Below are positions 34,137 through 43,115 of a DNA stretch of 64,000 bases, one piece after another. This DNA comes from Chloroflexota bacterium (lineage in GTDB: Bacteria; Chloroflexota; Anaerolineae; B4-G1; DUEL01). The position numbers and the translations under genes were made by a program. Under the pieces are notes generated by a model that was given only the letters and a program-made list of their open reading frames with translations, had not been told where the DNA came from and did not search any database. The stretch covers positions 123,501-187,500 of the forward strand of contig JADBJJ010000023.1 of the NCBI GenBank assembly GCA_014874475.1. Direction: 5' to 3'. The first letter of the stretch is position 1, and each line of letters opens with the position of its first letter.

Positions 34137-37100
34137 TCAGAACCCCTCCATTTGGCTCAGGTCCACGATGCCTTCAGCAAGCGAGACGATGTGCTGCAGG
34201 AGAGCCAGACGGTTCTCCCGCAGAGCCCGGTCCTCCGCCATGACCATCACGCCCGTCTCCCGCGCGAAGAAGCGGTCAATCACATCCACCAGCGGCAGGA
34301 AGGCGGCAAAGAAATCATCCACCGAACTGTCGGGCTGGACCCGTGCCCGGGCCTCCCGCCAGGCATCGTACAGTTCCCGCTCTATCGGGTGGACGAAGCG
34401 GTTAGGGTCCAGGGTGAACCGTTCGGCAAAGTCACGGGTGATGCGGACACAGCGGGCGTAGTTATCCAGGATGCTCGGCCAGTCCTCCCGTGCGGTCCAG
34501 CGGCTCAACCCCTCTACCGTCAGCAGGGCGCGGTACGGGTCGTCGCCCCGGACAGCCAGGACGGCCTCCACCCCGTCGTGGCGGAATCCCTGCTCCCGCA
34601 GGTACACCCGCAGCCGCCCAACGATGAAGTCCAGCGCAGCCTCCAGCGCCTCCGGGTCCGCCCTGACGGGCAGGAGACGGGCCGCCGCCGAGAGGCCAGA
34701 GCGAATAGAGAAAGGCCGCCGCGCACCGATCAGGGCCTGCACGATCCCCAGCGCGTCCCGCCGCAGGCCGTACGGGTCGGCGGAGCCGGTGGGCACCAGC
34801 CCCACGGCGAAGAGGCCCGCCAGACTGTCCAGCCGGTCCGCCAGGCCCAGCGCCAGGCCAGGCAGGCTCTGGGGCAAAGCGTCTCCGGCGAAGCGGGGCA
34901 GGTAGTGCTCAAAGATGGCCTGGGCCACCTCCGGCGGCTCCCCGGATTTCAGGGCGTACTCCCGACCCATCGCGCCCTGCAGGCTAGTGAACTCCACCAC
35001 CATCTGGGTCGCCAGGTCGGCCTTGCAGAGATGCGCCGCGCGCCGGGCGACCGCTATCTCCTCTTCCGTCAGGCCCAGCATACGGGCCACTTCCGGCACC
35101 AACGCCTCCAGACGGCGGGCCTTATCCAGCATAGAGCCCAGTTGCTCCTGGAAGGTGAGGGTCCCCAGGCGGGGCAGGAAGGACTCCAGGGGAGAGGCAG
35201 TGTCCTCCCGGTAAAAGTAATCGGCGTCGGCGAAGCGGGCCCGCAGGACCTCCTCGTTGCCCCTCCGGACTATATCTAGGTGCTCCTCCCCGCCATTGCG
35301 GACGGCGACGAAGTACGACAAGAGCCGCCCGTTGCCATCCAGAACCGGGAAGTAGCGCTGATGCTTTTTCATCACAGCAACCAGGACCTCGGTGGGCAGG
35401 CGCAGGTATTCCTCCTCAAACCGTCCCAGGAAGGCGGTGGGTTCCTCCACCAGGTGGGTCACTTCCTCCAGTAGAGCCGGGTCCTCCGGCACCCGTCCGC
35501 CCACTTCGGCAGCCCGGGCAGCCACCTGTGCAGCGACGGCCGCGCGGCGCTCGTCGGGGTCGGCCAGAATCCCGTGCACCCGCATCTGGTCCAGGTATTC
35601 CTCCGCGCGCGCCAGGGAGAGATCTGGGGAGCCTTCGGGCCGGGAGCCCCGGGTAGTGCGGCCGCTGGAGAGGCCAGCGTACTCAAAGGGGATGACCGCA
35701 TCGCCCAAGAGGGCCACCAGCCAGCGAATCGGGCGGGAGAAGGCAGCACCGGTCTCGTTCCAGCGCATACTCATCGGGAAGCGCAGACTGGAGACCAGTC
35801 GGGGCAGCAAGTCCATCAACACCTCCGGAGCCGGACGGCCCTCCACCCGCCGAACGGCGACGACGTACTGCCCACCGTCCAGTTCCCGGACCTGCAGGTC
35901 AGAGACGGCGACGCCCTGACGGCGGGCAAAGCCCTCGGCGGCTGGGGTAGGCCGGCCTTCGGCGTCCAGGGCCGCGCGGGCCGGCGGCCCCTTGACCAGT
36001 TCTTCCAGCGGGCGCTGGCGGGGAGCCAGACCCTCCACCAGCAGGGCCAGTCTCCTGGGTGTGCCCAGGACACGCAGGTTCTTGTAATCCAGGCGGGCCT
36101 CCGCCAGCAGGGCCGGGGCCTGCTCTCGCAGTTGGGCCAGAGCCAGGGAAAGGTCACCCGCCGGGAGTTCTTCGGTACCGATTTCCAGCAGGAGCGTCGC
36201 CGGGCCGGGAGGCGCAGGGGGCGGCGGAGCGCCCTCCGGCTGCGTCGGCCTTCGGGGGGAACGAGCCAGCCAGGGGAACCCGGCCCGCTCCCGCTCCGCA
36301 ATGTACGCCTGGGCGACCTGGCGGGCCAGTTCTCGCATCCGGCGGAAGAAGGTGGCCCGCTCCGTCACGCCGATAGCGCCGCGCGAATCCAGAAGGTTGA
36401 AGGTATGGGAACAGCGAAGGATATAATCGTGGGCCGGGATCACCAGCCCGGCCTCCAGACAGCGACGAGCCTCCGCCTCAAAGAGGTCATACATCCGGCG
36501 CAGGGCCTCTATATCTGCATACTCAAAGTCGTAGCGGCAGTGCTCTATCTCCGGGGTCAGCAGGATGTCACCGTAGGTGTGAACGCCGTCCCAGTCAATC
36601 TCCCAGACGGAGCGAACCCGCTGGAGGAACATCGTGATTCGCTCCAGGCCATAGGTGATCTCCACGGCGGGCGGTTCCAGAGTCATGCCGCCGGACTGCT
36701 GGAAGTAGGTGAACTGGGTGATTTCTAGGCCATCCAGCCAGACCTCCCAACCCAGGCCCCAGGCGCCCAGGGCAGGGCTTTCCCAGTTATCTTCCACAAA
36801 GCGGATATCGTGCTCTTCCCGGCGGATGCCCAGGGCCTCCAGGCTCTGAAGGTAAATTTCCTGGGGATTGCCCGGGTCGGGCTTGAGAATGACCTGGAAC
36901 TGGATGTGCATCTGCATCCGATTGGGGTTCTCTCCGTAGCGGCCGTCATCGGGCCGGTAGGAAGGTTCCACGTAGGCGACATTCCAGGGCTCCGGCCCCA
37001 GGACGCGCAGGACAGTGGCGGGATTCATCGTGCCGGCGCCGACTTTTTCGCTATACGGCTGCCAGAGGAGACATCCTCTCTCGGCCCAGAACTGTTGCAG

Positions 37101-37139
37101 ACGGAGGATGACTTCCTGAAAGGTCAGCGGACGCTCCAT
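34137..37139 (-). CDS. glyQS: Glycine-tRNA ligase, alpha and beta subunits fused
   Basis: The 1000-residue protein joins both subunits of the bacterial-type glycyl-tRNA synthetase, which charges tRNA-Gly. Residues 1-~285 are the alpha catalytic subunit ([51 protein letters not shown]). A Pro-rich linker follows (~290-310), then the beta subunit begins [13 protein letters not shown] with [29 protein letters not shown] and a C-terminal anticodon-binding region. Most bacteria encode two chains; fused forms are known, for example in Chlamydia. ATG 37139 follows GGAGG. No T-box sequence is visible upstream. Confidence 0.95.
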   Translation of the reverse strand: MERPLTFQEVILRLQQFWAERGCLLWQPYSEKVGAGTMNPATVLRVLGPEPWNVAYVEPSYRPDDGRYGENPNRMQMHIQFQVILKPDPGNPQEIYLQSLEALGIRREEHDIRFVEDNWESPALGAWGLGWEVWLDGLEITQFTYFQQSGGMTLEPPAVEITYGLERITMFLQRVRSVWEIDWDGVHTYGDILLTPEIEHCRYDFEYADIEALRRMYDLFEAEARRCLEAGLVIPAHDYILRCSHTFNLLDSRGAIGVTERATFFRRMRELARQVAQAYIAERERAGFPWLARSPRRPTQPEGAPPPPAPPGPATLLLEIGTEELPAGDLSLALAQLREQAPALLAEARLDYKNLRVLGTPRRLALLVEGLAPRQRPLEELVKGPPARAALDAEGRPTPAAEGFARRQGVAVSDLQVRELDGGQYVVAVRRVEGRPAPEVLMDLLPRLVSSLRFPMSMRWNETGAAFSRPIRWLVALLGDAVIPFEYAGLSSGRTTRGSRPEGSPDLSLARAEEYLDQMRVHGILADPDERRAAVAAQVAARAAEVGGRVPEDPALLEEVTHLVEEPTAFLGRFEEEYLRLPTEVLVAVMKKHQRYFPVLDGNGRLLSYFVAVRNGGEEHLDIVRRGNEEVLRARFADADYFYREDTASPLESFLPRLGTLTFQEQLGSMLDKARRLEALVPEVARMLGLTEEEIAVARRAAHLCKADLATQMVVEFTSLQGAMGREYALKSGEPPEVAQAIFEHYLPRFAGDALPQSLPGLALGLADRLDSLAGLFAVGLVPTGSADPYGLRRDALGIVQALIGARRPFSIRSGLSAAARLLPVRADPEALEAALDFIVGRLRVYLREQGFRHDGVEAVLAVRGDDPYRALLTVEGLSRWTAREDWPSILDNYARCVRITRDFAERFTLDPNRFVHPIERELYDAWREARARVQPDSSVDDFFAAFLPLVDVIDRFFARETGVMVMAEDRALRENRLALLQHIVSLAEGIVDLSQMEGF

Positions 37140-37229
37140 ATGATTGCGGCCTCCAGAATAGACAGGTTGGTTCACAAAGGGATTTCTCATCGGGCGGCTT
37201 CGCCGCTCGCTCCGGAATCTCGTTTCCTC

Positions 37230-37258
37230 ATTGTAACACAAGCAGAAAAAAGAGACAA
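37230..37258 (-). promoter_or_regulatory. Promoter for glyQS
   Basis: On the minus strand TTGTCT (37253-37258) and TACAAT (37230-37235) are 17 bases apart, about 90 bases before the start codon. Confidence 0.6.
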
Positions 37259-37307
37259 CACTCAACATCCTGCCAGTGACGCTCCCTTTCTGCTCTGCGG
37301 CCCGCAG

Positions 37308-37335
37308 TTGCACAACTGCAGGCCGGTGCTATAAT
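37308..37335 (+). promoter_or_regulatory. Promoter for the lipid kinase gene; likely leaderless transcript
   Basis: TTGCAC (37308-37313) and a perfect TATAAT (37330-37335) are 16 bases apart. The GTG start codon at 37343 lies only seven bases beyond the -10, so transcription should begin at or next to the start codon. Confidence 0.6.
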
Positions 37336-37342
37336 CCCCGGT

Positions 37343-38281
37343 GTGAAAAGCCTTATCATCTATAACCCCGTCGCCGGCCCTCGCGACGTCTGGAAGGAAC
37401 TGAAACAGGTGCGCCGGGAACTCTCCGCCCGGGGCTGGTCGGTGGAGATAGAAACTACTCATCGGGCAGGGGAGGCAACTGTGCTGGCCCGGGAGGCCGC
37501 CGAGGCCGGCATGAAGGCGGTCTGGGTCGCCGGAGGAGACGGGACGGTCAACGAGGCAGTTAACGGCCTGGTCGGTACGGAGACCGCGCTGGGCGTCCTG
37601 CCCGTGGGCACCGGCAATGTCTGGGCGCGGCAACTCCATCTGCCCGTGTACACTCTGACTCACCCTTTCCGGCTGCGTGAGGCGGCAATCGCCCAGGCCG
37701 AAGGGCACATCCGGACGGTGGACACCGGTCGCCTGAATAACCGCTATTTCCTCCTGTGGGCGGGCATCGGTTTTGACGCCCAGATTACTTCCGACATGGA
37801 ACCCCGCCCGAGACAGGTCAAGCGGCTGGGCGCATTGCCCTACGTTGTCGCTGGGCTGACACTGGCGCGGGAGTTCTCCGGCGTGCGCACCCATCTGGTG
37901 CTGGACGGGCAGGCTCTGCGGAGCCGCGCACTGCTGGTGGTGGTCAGCAACGTCCAGATGTATTCGGTCTTCCACCTAACCCCCCAGGCCCGTATGGATG
38001 ACAGTCTGCTGGACGTCTTCCTTTTTAAGGGACTGGGAGGATTTCTGTATATGTTGCGTATGGCTGGCCAACTCTTCGTCGGTCGCCATCTCCAGAACCC
38101 TCAGGTGGTTCAGCGGACAGCCCGCCAGATCACCGTCTGGACGGAAACACCGATGGCCATCCAGGCCGACGGGGAGCCATTGGGGACCACACCGGTCGGC
38201 ATCCGGGTGGTTCCCCGCTCGCTGCGGGTTATGGTGCCCGCCCAGGCCCCATCTACTCTATTCAACTCGGAGGAACGATGA
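37343..38281 (+). CDS. Diacylglycerol/sphingosine-type lipid kinase
   Basis: The 312-residue protein belongs to the DagK/YegS lipid kinase family. It begins KSLIIYNPVAGP, has the ATP-site GGDGTVNEAVNGL (residues ~67-79) and GVLPVGTGNVWARQL, then a C-terminal beta domain with a second substrate region (IQADGEPLG). Such enzymes phosphorylate diacylglycerol or related lipids at the membrane surface. The GTG start at 37343 has no ribosome site; the promoter spacing suggests a leaderless mRNA. It overlaps the next gene by four bases (ATGA). Confidence 0.88.
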   Translation: MKSLIIYNPVAGPRDVWKELKQVRRELSARGWSVEIETTHRAGEATVLAREAAEAGMKAVWVAGGDGTVNEAVNGLVGTETALGVLPVGTGNVWARQLHLPVYTLTHPFRLREAAIAQAEGHIRTVDTGRLNNRYFLLWAGIGFDAQITSDMEPRPRQVKRLGALPYVVAGLTLAREFSGVRTHLVLDGQALRSRALLVVVSNVQMYSVFHLTPQARMDDSLLDVFLFKGLGGFLYMLRMAGQLFVGRHLQNPQVVQRTARQITVWTETPMAIQADGEPLGTTPVGIRVVPRSLRVMVPAQAPSTLFNSEER

Positions 38282-39345
38282 AGGCCGTCTACGGCCTGCT
38301 GATTCTGGTTCCGGTCGCGTTGCTCTCCCGGTATCTGGGCGGACCGGCAGTCCTGACCTTCAGCGCGGCCGCACTGGGCATTGTCCCTCTGGCTGCGCTG
38401 CTGGGCCGGGCGACGGAAGACCTGGCGGAACGGTCCGGGCCTCAAACCAGCGGTCTGATCAACGGCACACTGGGGAACGCGGCCGAACTCATCATCACCT
38501 TCTTCGCCATCCGTGCCGGGCTTCTGGAACTGGTCAAGGCCTCCATTACCGGCTCCATTCTGGGCAACTTGCTGCTGGTGATGGGGCTCAGTCTCCTGGT
38601 CGGAGGGTTGCGGCATGGCGTCCAGAAGTTTGACCGCACGAAAGCCGGACTGAACGCGACAATGCTGGTACTGGCCGTCATCGCTCTGGGCATCCCCTCC
38701 CTCTTCAGCCACGCGATAGAAGTCGGGACCGGCCATATGGCTGTGGAATACCTGACTTTAGGAACAGCCGGAGCAATGATGCTGGTCTATACCCTGAGCC
38801 AGTTTTATCTACTCCGAAATGGGATAGAGGACTCCAGGCCCAGCGCGATTCACCATCGGGCATCGGGTAAGCCCGCCTGGCCTCTCTGGAAGACCCTGGG
38901 AGGGCTGACTCTCTCCACCCTATTCATCGCCTGGCTGAGTGAGGTCCTGGTGTCCGCCGTAGAACCAGTTCTGGAATATCTGGGATGGACGGAGTTCTTC
39001 ATCGGGATTGTCATTATCCCCCTGGTGGGAAACGTGGCGGAGCACCTGGTGGCCGTACAGGTGGCCGCCAAAGACGAGATGGACCTGAGTATGGTTATCT
39101 CGGTCGGCTCCGGGCTCCAGGTGGCCCTCTTTGTCGCCCCCATCCTGGTTTTCCTGAGCCTGGCGATGGGGAATCCATTGACCCTGGTCTTCAATCCTTT
39201 TGAACTGATCGCCGTCGGTGCCGCCAGCATCATCGCCGCGCTGGTCTCCCAGGACGGGGAATCCAACTGGATGGAAGGAGTGCAACTGCTGGTGGTCTAC
39301 CTCATCCTGGCGCTGGGCTTCTTTTTCCTGCCGACGGGGGGGTAG
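38278..39345 (+). CDS. cax: Calcium/proton antiporter (CaCA superfamily, Cax type)
   Basis: The 355-residue membrane protein has about eleven hydrophobic segments. The two alpha-repeat signatures of Cax exchangers are GTLGNAAELIITFFAIR (residues ~63-79) and VGNVAEHLVAVQVAAKD (~250-266), each with the ion-binding glutamate. It should export Ca2+ in exchange for H+. The start overlaps the lipid-kinase stop, so the two are translationally coupled. Confidence 0.92.
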   Translation: MKAVYGLLILVPVALLSRYLGGPAVLTFSAAALGIVPLAALLGRATEDLAERSGPQTSGLINGTLGNAAELIITFFAIRAGLLELVKASITGSILGNLLLVMGLSLLVGGLRHGVQKFDRTKAGLNATMLVLAVIALGIPSLFSHAIEVGTGHMAVEYLTLGTAGAMMLVYTLSQFYLLRNGIEDSRPSAIHHRASGKPAWPLWKTLGGLTLSTLFIAWLSEVLVSAVEPVLEYLGWTEFFIGIVIIPLVGNVAEHLVAVQVAAKDEMDLSMVISVGSGLQVALFVAPILVFLSLAMGNPLTLVFNPFELIAVGAASIIAALVSQDGESNWMEGVQLLVVYLILALGFFFLPTGG

Positions 39346-39509
39346 TCCCAAATTGTCGGGCCTCCGTTGCCCAGCGGTTCACCGCCAGGCTCCGTTGCCA
39401 AGCCTCTTCGAGGGCTGAGAGTCCCGCCGGGCGTTTCGTCTTATCCTCTCGGAGCCTCGCAAGCCCAAAGGCGATTTCCGACGAAACGGAGAGACACCCC
39501 GCGCACCCC
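39346..39509. other. Intergenic region with inverted repeats
   Basis: No gene is visible. CGTTTCGTC (39432-39440) and GACGAAACG (39480-39488) are inverted repeats with GC-rich sequence between. The AAGCC/TTCG/GGG pattern at about 39399-39430 loosely resembles 1419-1455. It may hold a terminator for the antiporter gene. Confidence 0.4.
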
Positions 39510-39538
39510 TTGACAAATGCCCTCGGCGGGAATAAAAT
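39510..39538 (+). promoter_or_regulatory. Strong sigma70-type promoter
   Basis: TTGACA (39510-39515) and TAAAAT (39533-39538) are 17 bases apart, one mismatch from consensus overall, 33 bases before the DUF2892 start codon. Confidence 0.75.
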
Positions 39539-39571
39539 AGAAGCACAACAACAATATCGGGGGGATGTCCT

Positions 39572-39790
39572 ATGGAACGCAACGAAGGACCAGCAGACCG
39601 CATCATTCGGGCCATACTGGCCGTTATCTTCCTAGTAGTAGGGCTGGGCCCGTTGGGGGCCCTGCAGGGAGCCGTCCTGGGGATTATCGTGGCGGTGGTC
39701 GGCCTGATTCTGGCCTTCACCGCAGCGACCGGCTTCTGCCTGCTCTACAAACTCCTGGGCATCTCCACCACCGGAACGTGCCAACAGTAG
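39572..39790 (+). CDS. DUF2892-type small inner-membrane protein
   Basis: The 72-residue protein begins MERNEGPADRIIRAIL and has two hydrophobic hairpin segments, ending GFCLLYKLLGISTTGTC. This is the pattern of DUF2892/YgaP-tail membrane proteins, often linked to rhodanese or sulfur and redox genes. Its own function is unknown. It has a strong promoter and precedes a ferritin-like gene by 64 bases. Confidence 0.85.
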   Translation: MERNEGPADRIIRAILAVIFLVVGLGPLGALQGAVLGIIVAVVGLILAFTAATGFCLLYKLLGISTTGTCQQ

Positions 39791-39854
39791 GCTCCCCAAA
39801 CCTTGCGCTCCCCCGCATCCTGCGGGTGGAGACCTATTGACTGAGGAGGAAAAA

Positions 39855-40403
39855 ATGGACTGGAATACCCCTCTGGGTGTGTTGCGACGCGGCATGAGTC
39901 TGGAGCGGGACGGTTACCGCTTCTATATGCTGGCCGCCGAGCGGGCTTCCGACGAGCGGGGACGCCGGATGTTTCGCGACCTGGCCCTGCAGGAAGAGAG
40001 CCACCTGCGGCTTCTCCTGGCCGAGTACCGCTCCCTGGAAGCAGGTCAGGGCTGGCTTACCTATGAGACGGCGATGAAGGCCGATTTCCCCCTGGACCCG
40101 GCGAACCCGGACCTTCCTGGCGAGGAGCCACCGGACCCATTGCCGGTTTTCACCTCCGACCGTCCCATTTCGCTGGAAGGGGACATCGCCGCGCTGGAGT
40201 TCGGGCTGGAGACGGAACGACTCTCACGGGAACTTTATGCCCAGGCAGCAGAAGAGGCCAGCGACCCTCGCGCCGCCGAGGCATACCAGTTCCTCACCCG
40301 TCAGGAAGAGGCCCACTACCGGCTCCTCCAAGACACCCACGAATACCTGACTCAGAACAAGACCTGGTGGGACCCCTTCCAGAAGCCGTTCTTCACCGGC
40401 TGA
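39855..40403 (+). CDS. Ferritin-like/rubrerythrin-type diiron protein
   Basis: The 182-residue protein has two helix pairs with EEs spaced as in the ferritin-like superfamily: SLERDGYRFY with LALQEESHLRLL in the first half, and EFGLETERLSRELY with LTRQEEAHYRLL in the second. These ExxH pairs can bind two irons. It lacks the rubredoxin-type CxxC domain, so it resembles rubrerythrin N-terminal domains only; peroxide handling or iron storage are both possible. Start ATG 39855 follows GAGGAGG; a TTG upstream is less likely. Confidence 0.82.
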   Translation: MDWNTPLGVLRRGMSLERDGYRFYMLAAERASDERGRRMFRDLALQEESHLRLLLAEYRSLEAGQGWLTYETAMKADFPLDPANPDLPGEEPPDPLPVFTSDRPISLEGDIAALEFGLETERLSRELYAQAAEEASDPRAAEAYQFLTRQEEAHYRLLQDTHEYLTQNKTWWDPFQKPFFTG

Positions 40404-40410
40404 CAAGCAG

Positions 40411-40450
40411 GGGCGGGGTTTTGCAGCGGCTTCGCCGCCGAACCCCGCCC
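40411..40450 (+). terminator. Hairpin after the ferritin-like gene
   Basis: GGGCGGGGTT (40411-40420) pairs with AACCCCGCCC (40441-40450), with an inner GCGGC/GCCGC stem. It fills the gap to the next gene, without a T-run. Confidence 0.55.
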
Positions 40451-40473
40451 TCCATCTATCTGCAAGGGCAACG

Positions 40474-41268
40474 ATGCTCCGAGTCACTGAACACGGTCCA
40501 GTCACCCGCCTGCATATGGCCCGGACCGTCTTCGGCCGCGCGCTCTACCCCGTAAGCGCGTACTGGGTGGACGGCCTGCTTATAGATACAGGGTGTCCCG
40601 GCACCGCACCCCAGATGCTGGCCTGGTGCCGTACCCGACCCATCCGGCAAGTCGTGAACACCCACCACCACGAAGACCACGCCGGGGGCAATGGGCTGCT
40701 ACAACGGGCTCTCGGCCTCCCCATCGCCGCCCCGCCCGGCGCCGTCCCCATTCTGGCCCATTTCCCCCGCCTCCAATTCTACCGCCGCCTGGTCTGGGGA
40801 CAACCAGGGAATGTCACCGTGGAGCCGTTGGGGAACACTGTGGAGACCGACCGGTACCGTTTTGAGGCCATCCCGACCCCAGGTCACTCCCCTGACCACG
40901 TCTGCTTCTTTGAACCGCGCCAGGGCTGGCTCTTCAGCGGAGACCTGTTTATCCACGCGCGGGTGCGCTACTTGAGGGCAGATGAGGATATGGGGGCAAC
41001 CCTCCAGTCACTGCGGCAGGTCCTGAAACTGGCCCCGCGGACGCTCTTCTGCGCTCATGCCGGTATGGTAGAGGACGCCACGGATGCCATCCGGCGTAAA
41101 ATCGCGTACCTGGAAGAACTGGCCCAGAAAGCCCATGTGCTCCAACGGCAGGGTCTCCCGGTAGAGGAGATCAGCCGCCGCCTCCTCGGCCCTGAGGACC
41201 AGATGGCCCGCATCACCGGCGGCCATTTCTCCAAAACCAACCTGATTCGCGCCCTGCTCCTGACCTGA
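40474..41268 (+). CDS. Metallo-beta-lactamase-fold hydrolase
   Basis: The 264-residue protein has the MBL metal site: THHHEDHAGG (HxHxDH, residues ~63-72), PTPGHSPDH (~133-141), and FSGDLFIH (~153-160). The C-terminal helical extension with repeated RRK and ISRR resembles glyoxalase II-like or RNase Z-unrelated hydrolases. The substrate is not predictable. It is separated from the ferritin-like gene by a hairpin and converges with the hydantoinase operon. Confidence 0.88.
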   Translation: MLRVTEHGPVTRLHMARTVFGRALYPVSAYWVDGLLIDTGCPGTAPQMLAWCRTRPIRQVVNTHHHEDHAGGNGLLQRALGLPIAAPPGAVPILAHFPRLQFYRRLVWGQPGNVTVEPLGNTVETDRYRFEAIPTPGHSPDHVCFFEPRQGWLFSGDLFIHARVRYLRADEDMGATLQSLRQVLKLAPRTLFCAHAGMVEDATDAIRRKIAYLEELAQKAHVLQRQGLPVEEISRRLLGPEDQMARITGGHFSKTNLIRALLLT

Positions 41269-41315
41269 AAGCACACCGTGCCCGGCATCTCCGGAAGTGC
41301 CTGGCCCGTTCCCGG

Positions 41316-42698
41316 CTACGCCTGCGGGCCCCGGGGGATGAACTTCCCCCTCCCCCGCCGACCGACGAACTCCCCCTCCCGGTAGATCATCTGCCCCCGT
41401 GAGAAGACCATAGAAACCCGTCCCTGAACTCGCATCCCCTCGTAGGGAGTGTAGCCAGCCACGTGGTGCAGGTCGGCTGCGCGTACCGTTCCCTCCGGAC
41501 GCGGGTCATAGAGCACAACATCGGCGTCCGAACCGGGGAGCAATGCCCCCTTGCGCGGCCACAGCCCCCAGACCCGAGCCAGGTTGGCGGAAAGCAGCGC
41601 CGCCAGTTGAGGAAGCGTCAACCGCCCTGCCGCCACGCCATATGTGTACATCAACGGCAAGAGCGTCTCCATGCCAGGCAATCCGCCCGGGGTACGGGTG
41701 AAATCATCCACTGCGGTCTTCTGGGCCCGGGTGTAGTCGCAATGGTCGGTGGCGATAAAGTCCACTATCCCATTAGCCACCCAACTCCACAACCGTTCCG
41801 GTTCCTCAGGCGCCCGCAGCGGGGGCTGGAGAATGTAGCGCCAGGGCTCCGGCCCCTCGTACCGGCTGGAATCCAGCAGCAGATACTGAGGACAGGTCTC
41901 ACAGGTAACGGCCTGCCCTTCCGCCCGCGCCTGCATCACCGCCGCCACCGATTCGGCCACCGAGCAATGGACGATGTGGACCGGCGAGTGAGCCGCCTTC
42001 GCCAGAAAGAGGACCCTCCGCACGGCCTCTACCTCCGCCAGCGCGGGGCGGGATTGACCGTGATACCGCCAGGAAGTCTTCCCTGCGCTCACCAGCGCCT
42101 GGGTCTGGGCCGTCACCAGCGCGTCGTTCTCGCAGTGAACCAGAGGGAGGATGCCCAGGCGGGCCGCCGTCTCCATCAGGCGCAGAATTGTAGCATCGTC
42201 AGCGTAATAATTGGGCCGGTATGTCGTGTAGAGTTTGATGCTGGGAGTCCCCAGTTCCAGCAGGTCGGCCAGTTCCCCTTCCCGTCCCGGCGGCAGGTCG
42301 GTGACCATCACGTGAAAGGCATAGTCTATGACTGCATCCCGGGCCTCTTCCCGCCGCGCCTCTACCGCTTGCCGGAGACTCTGGTCCGGGAACTGGGTGG
42401 CAAAATCCACCACCGTGGTCACCCCGCCGCAAGCGGCGGCCCGGGTGCCGGTGAACCAGTCATCGGGGGTACGGTAAATCCCCGTATCCAGCGCGATATG
42501 GGTATGGCTATCTATGATGCCGGGCAGAACCAGCAACCCCTGCGCCTCTATGACCACCGTATCGGGGGCCAGCGGCAGATTCTGCCCAACCGCCTTGATG
42601 CGCTCCCCCTGAATCAGCAGGTCTCCCTCCAGCACCCCGTCCGGGGTTACCAGTCTGCCCCCCTGAATGAGAACTGTCTGCGAAGAATATGGTTTCAT
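41316..42698 (-). CDS. hydA: Dihydropyrimidinase / hydantoinase
   Basis: The 460-residue amidohydrolase opens cyclic amides such as dihydropyrimidines or hydantoins. Zinc ligands are visible in GIIDSHTHI (near residue 60), the carboxylated lysine in SIKLYTTY (near 152), His in LVHCEND and IVHCSVAE, and the catalytic Asp in IATDHCDY (near 316). Length and motif order match the dihydropyrimidinase group rather than dihydroorotase or allantoinase. It overlaps yjbQ by four bases, so the two are translated together. No transport or carbamoylase gene is adjacent, which leaves the pathway open. Confidence 0.88.
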   Translation of the reverse strand: MKPYSSQTVLIQGGRLVTPDGVLEGDLLIQGERIKAVGQNLPLAPDTVVIEAQGLLVLPGIIDSHTHIALDTGIYRTPDDWFTGTRAAACGGVTTVVDFATQFPDQSLRQAVEARREEARDAVIDYAFHVMVTDLPPGREGELADLLELGTPSIKLYTTYRPNYYADDATILRLMETAARLGILPLVHCENDALVTAQTQALVSAGKTSWRYHGQSRPALAEVEAVRRVLFLAKAAHSPVHIVHCSVAESVAAVMQARAEGQAVTCETCPQYLLLDSSRYEGPEPWRYILQPPLRAPEEPERLWSWVANGIVDFIATDHCDYTRAQKTAVDDFTRTPGGLPGMETLLPLMYTYGVAAGRLTLPQLAALLSANLARVWGLWPRKGALLPGSDADVVLYDPRPEGTVRAADLHHVAGYTPYEGMRVQGRVSMVFSRGQMIYREGEFVGRRGRGKFIPRGPQA

Positions 42699-43114
42699 TC
42701 TTCCCCCACAATCTGCACCACCAGCCGACGGCTGCGCGGCCGGGTGTCAAAATCGCAGAAGACCACCTGCTGCCATGTCCCCAGCGTCAAACGGCCATCC
42801 ACGAAGGGGATGGTGATGGACGGCCCCACCAGCGCCGCGCGGATATGGGCATGGCCGTTATCGTCCCCCCAGCGCAGGTGGTGGCGGTATGAGCAGTTCG
42901 GTGGGACGATTTCATCCAGGACCTGTTGCAGGTCGGCGACGACGCCGTCCTCATACTCTATCGTGGTCAGAGCCCCGGTGGACCCAGGACAGAAGACGGT
43001 GACGATGCCAGCCCGCAGACCCGAGTCCCGCACGATGCGGGCCACCTCCGCGGTGATGTCCCGGACGTCACCGTTCCCCTGGGTGGAGAGCGATAGTTCA
43101 CGCGTAACCACCAC
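42695..43114 (-). CDS. yjbQ: YjbQ/UPF0047 family protein
   Basis: The 139-residue protein matches the YjbQ family: CPGSTGALTTIEYEDG, SYRHHLRWGDDNGHAH and LGTWQQVVFCDFD are its signatures, with a cluster of histidines that binds metal. Family members have been linked to thiamin-phosphate synthase-like activity, but the physiological role is not settled. The start is one base after the stop of the upstream membrane gene and the 3' end overlaps hydA, so it is the middle gene of a three-gene operon. Confidence 0.9.
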   Translation of the reverse strand: MVVTRELSLSTQGNGDVRDITAEVARIVRDSGLRAGIVTVFCPGSTGALTTIEYEDGVVADLQQVLDEIVPPNCSYRHHLRWGDDNGHAHIRAALVGPSITIPFVDGRLTLGTWQQVVFCDFDTRPRSRRLVVQIVGEE

Positions 43115-43115
43115 C

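Noticed and set aside
37140..37340. T-box riboswitch for glyQS
   Set aside because: No AGGGTGG-type T-box sequence or terminator-antiterminator pair seen in the short leader.
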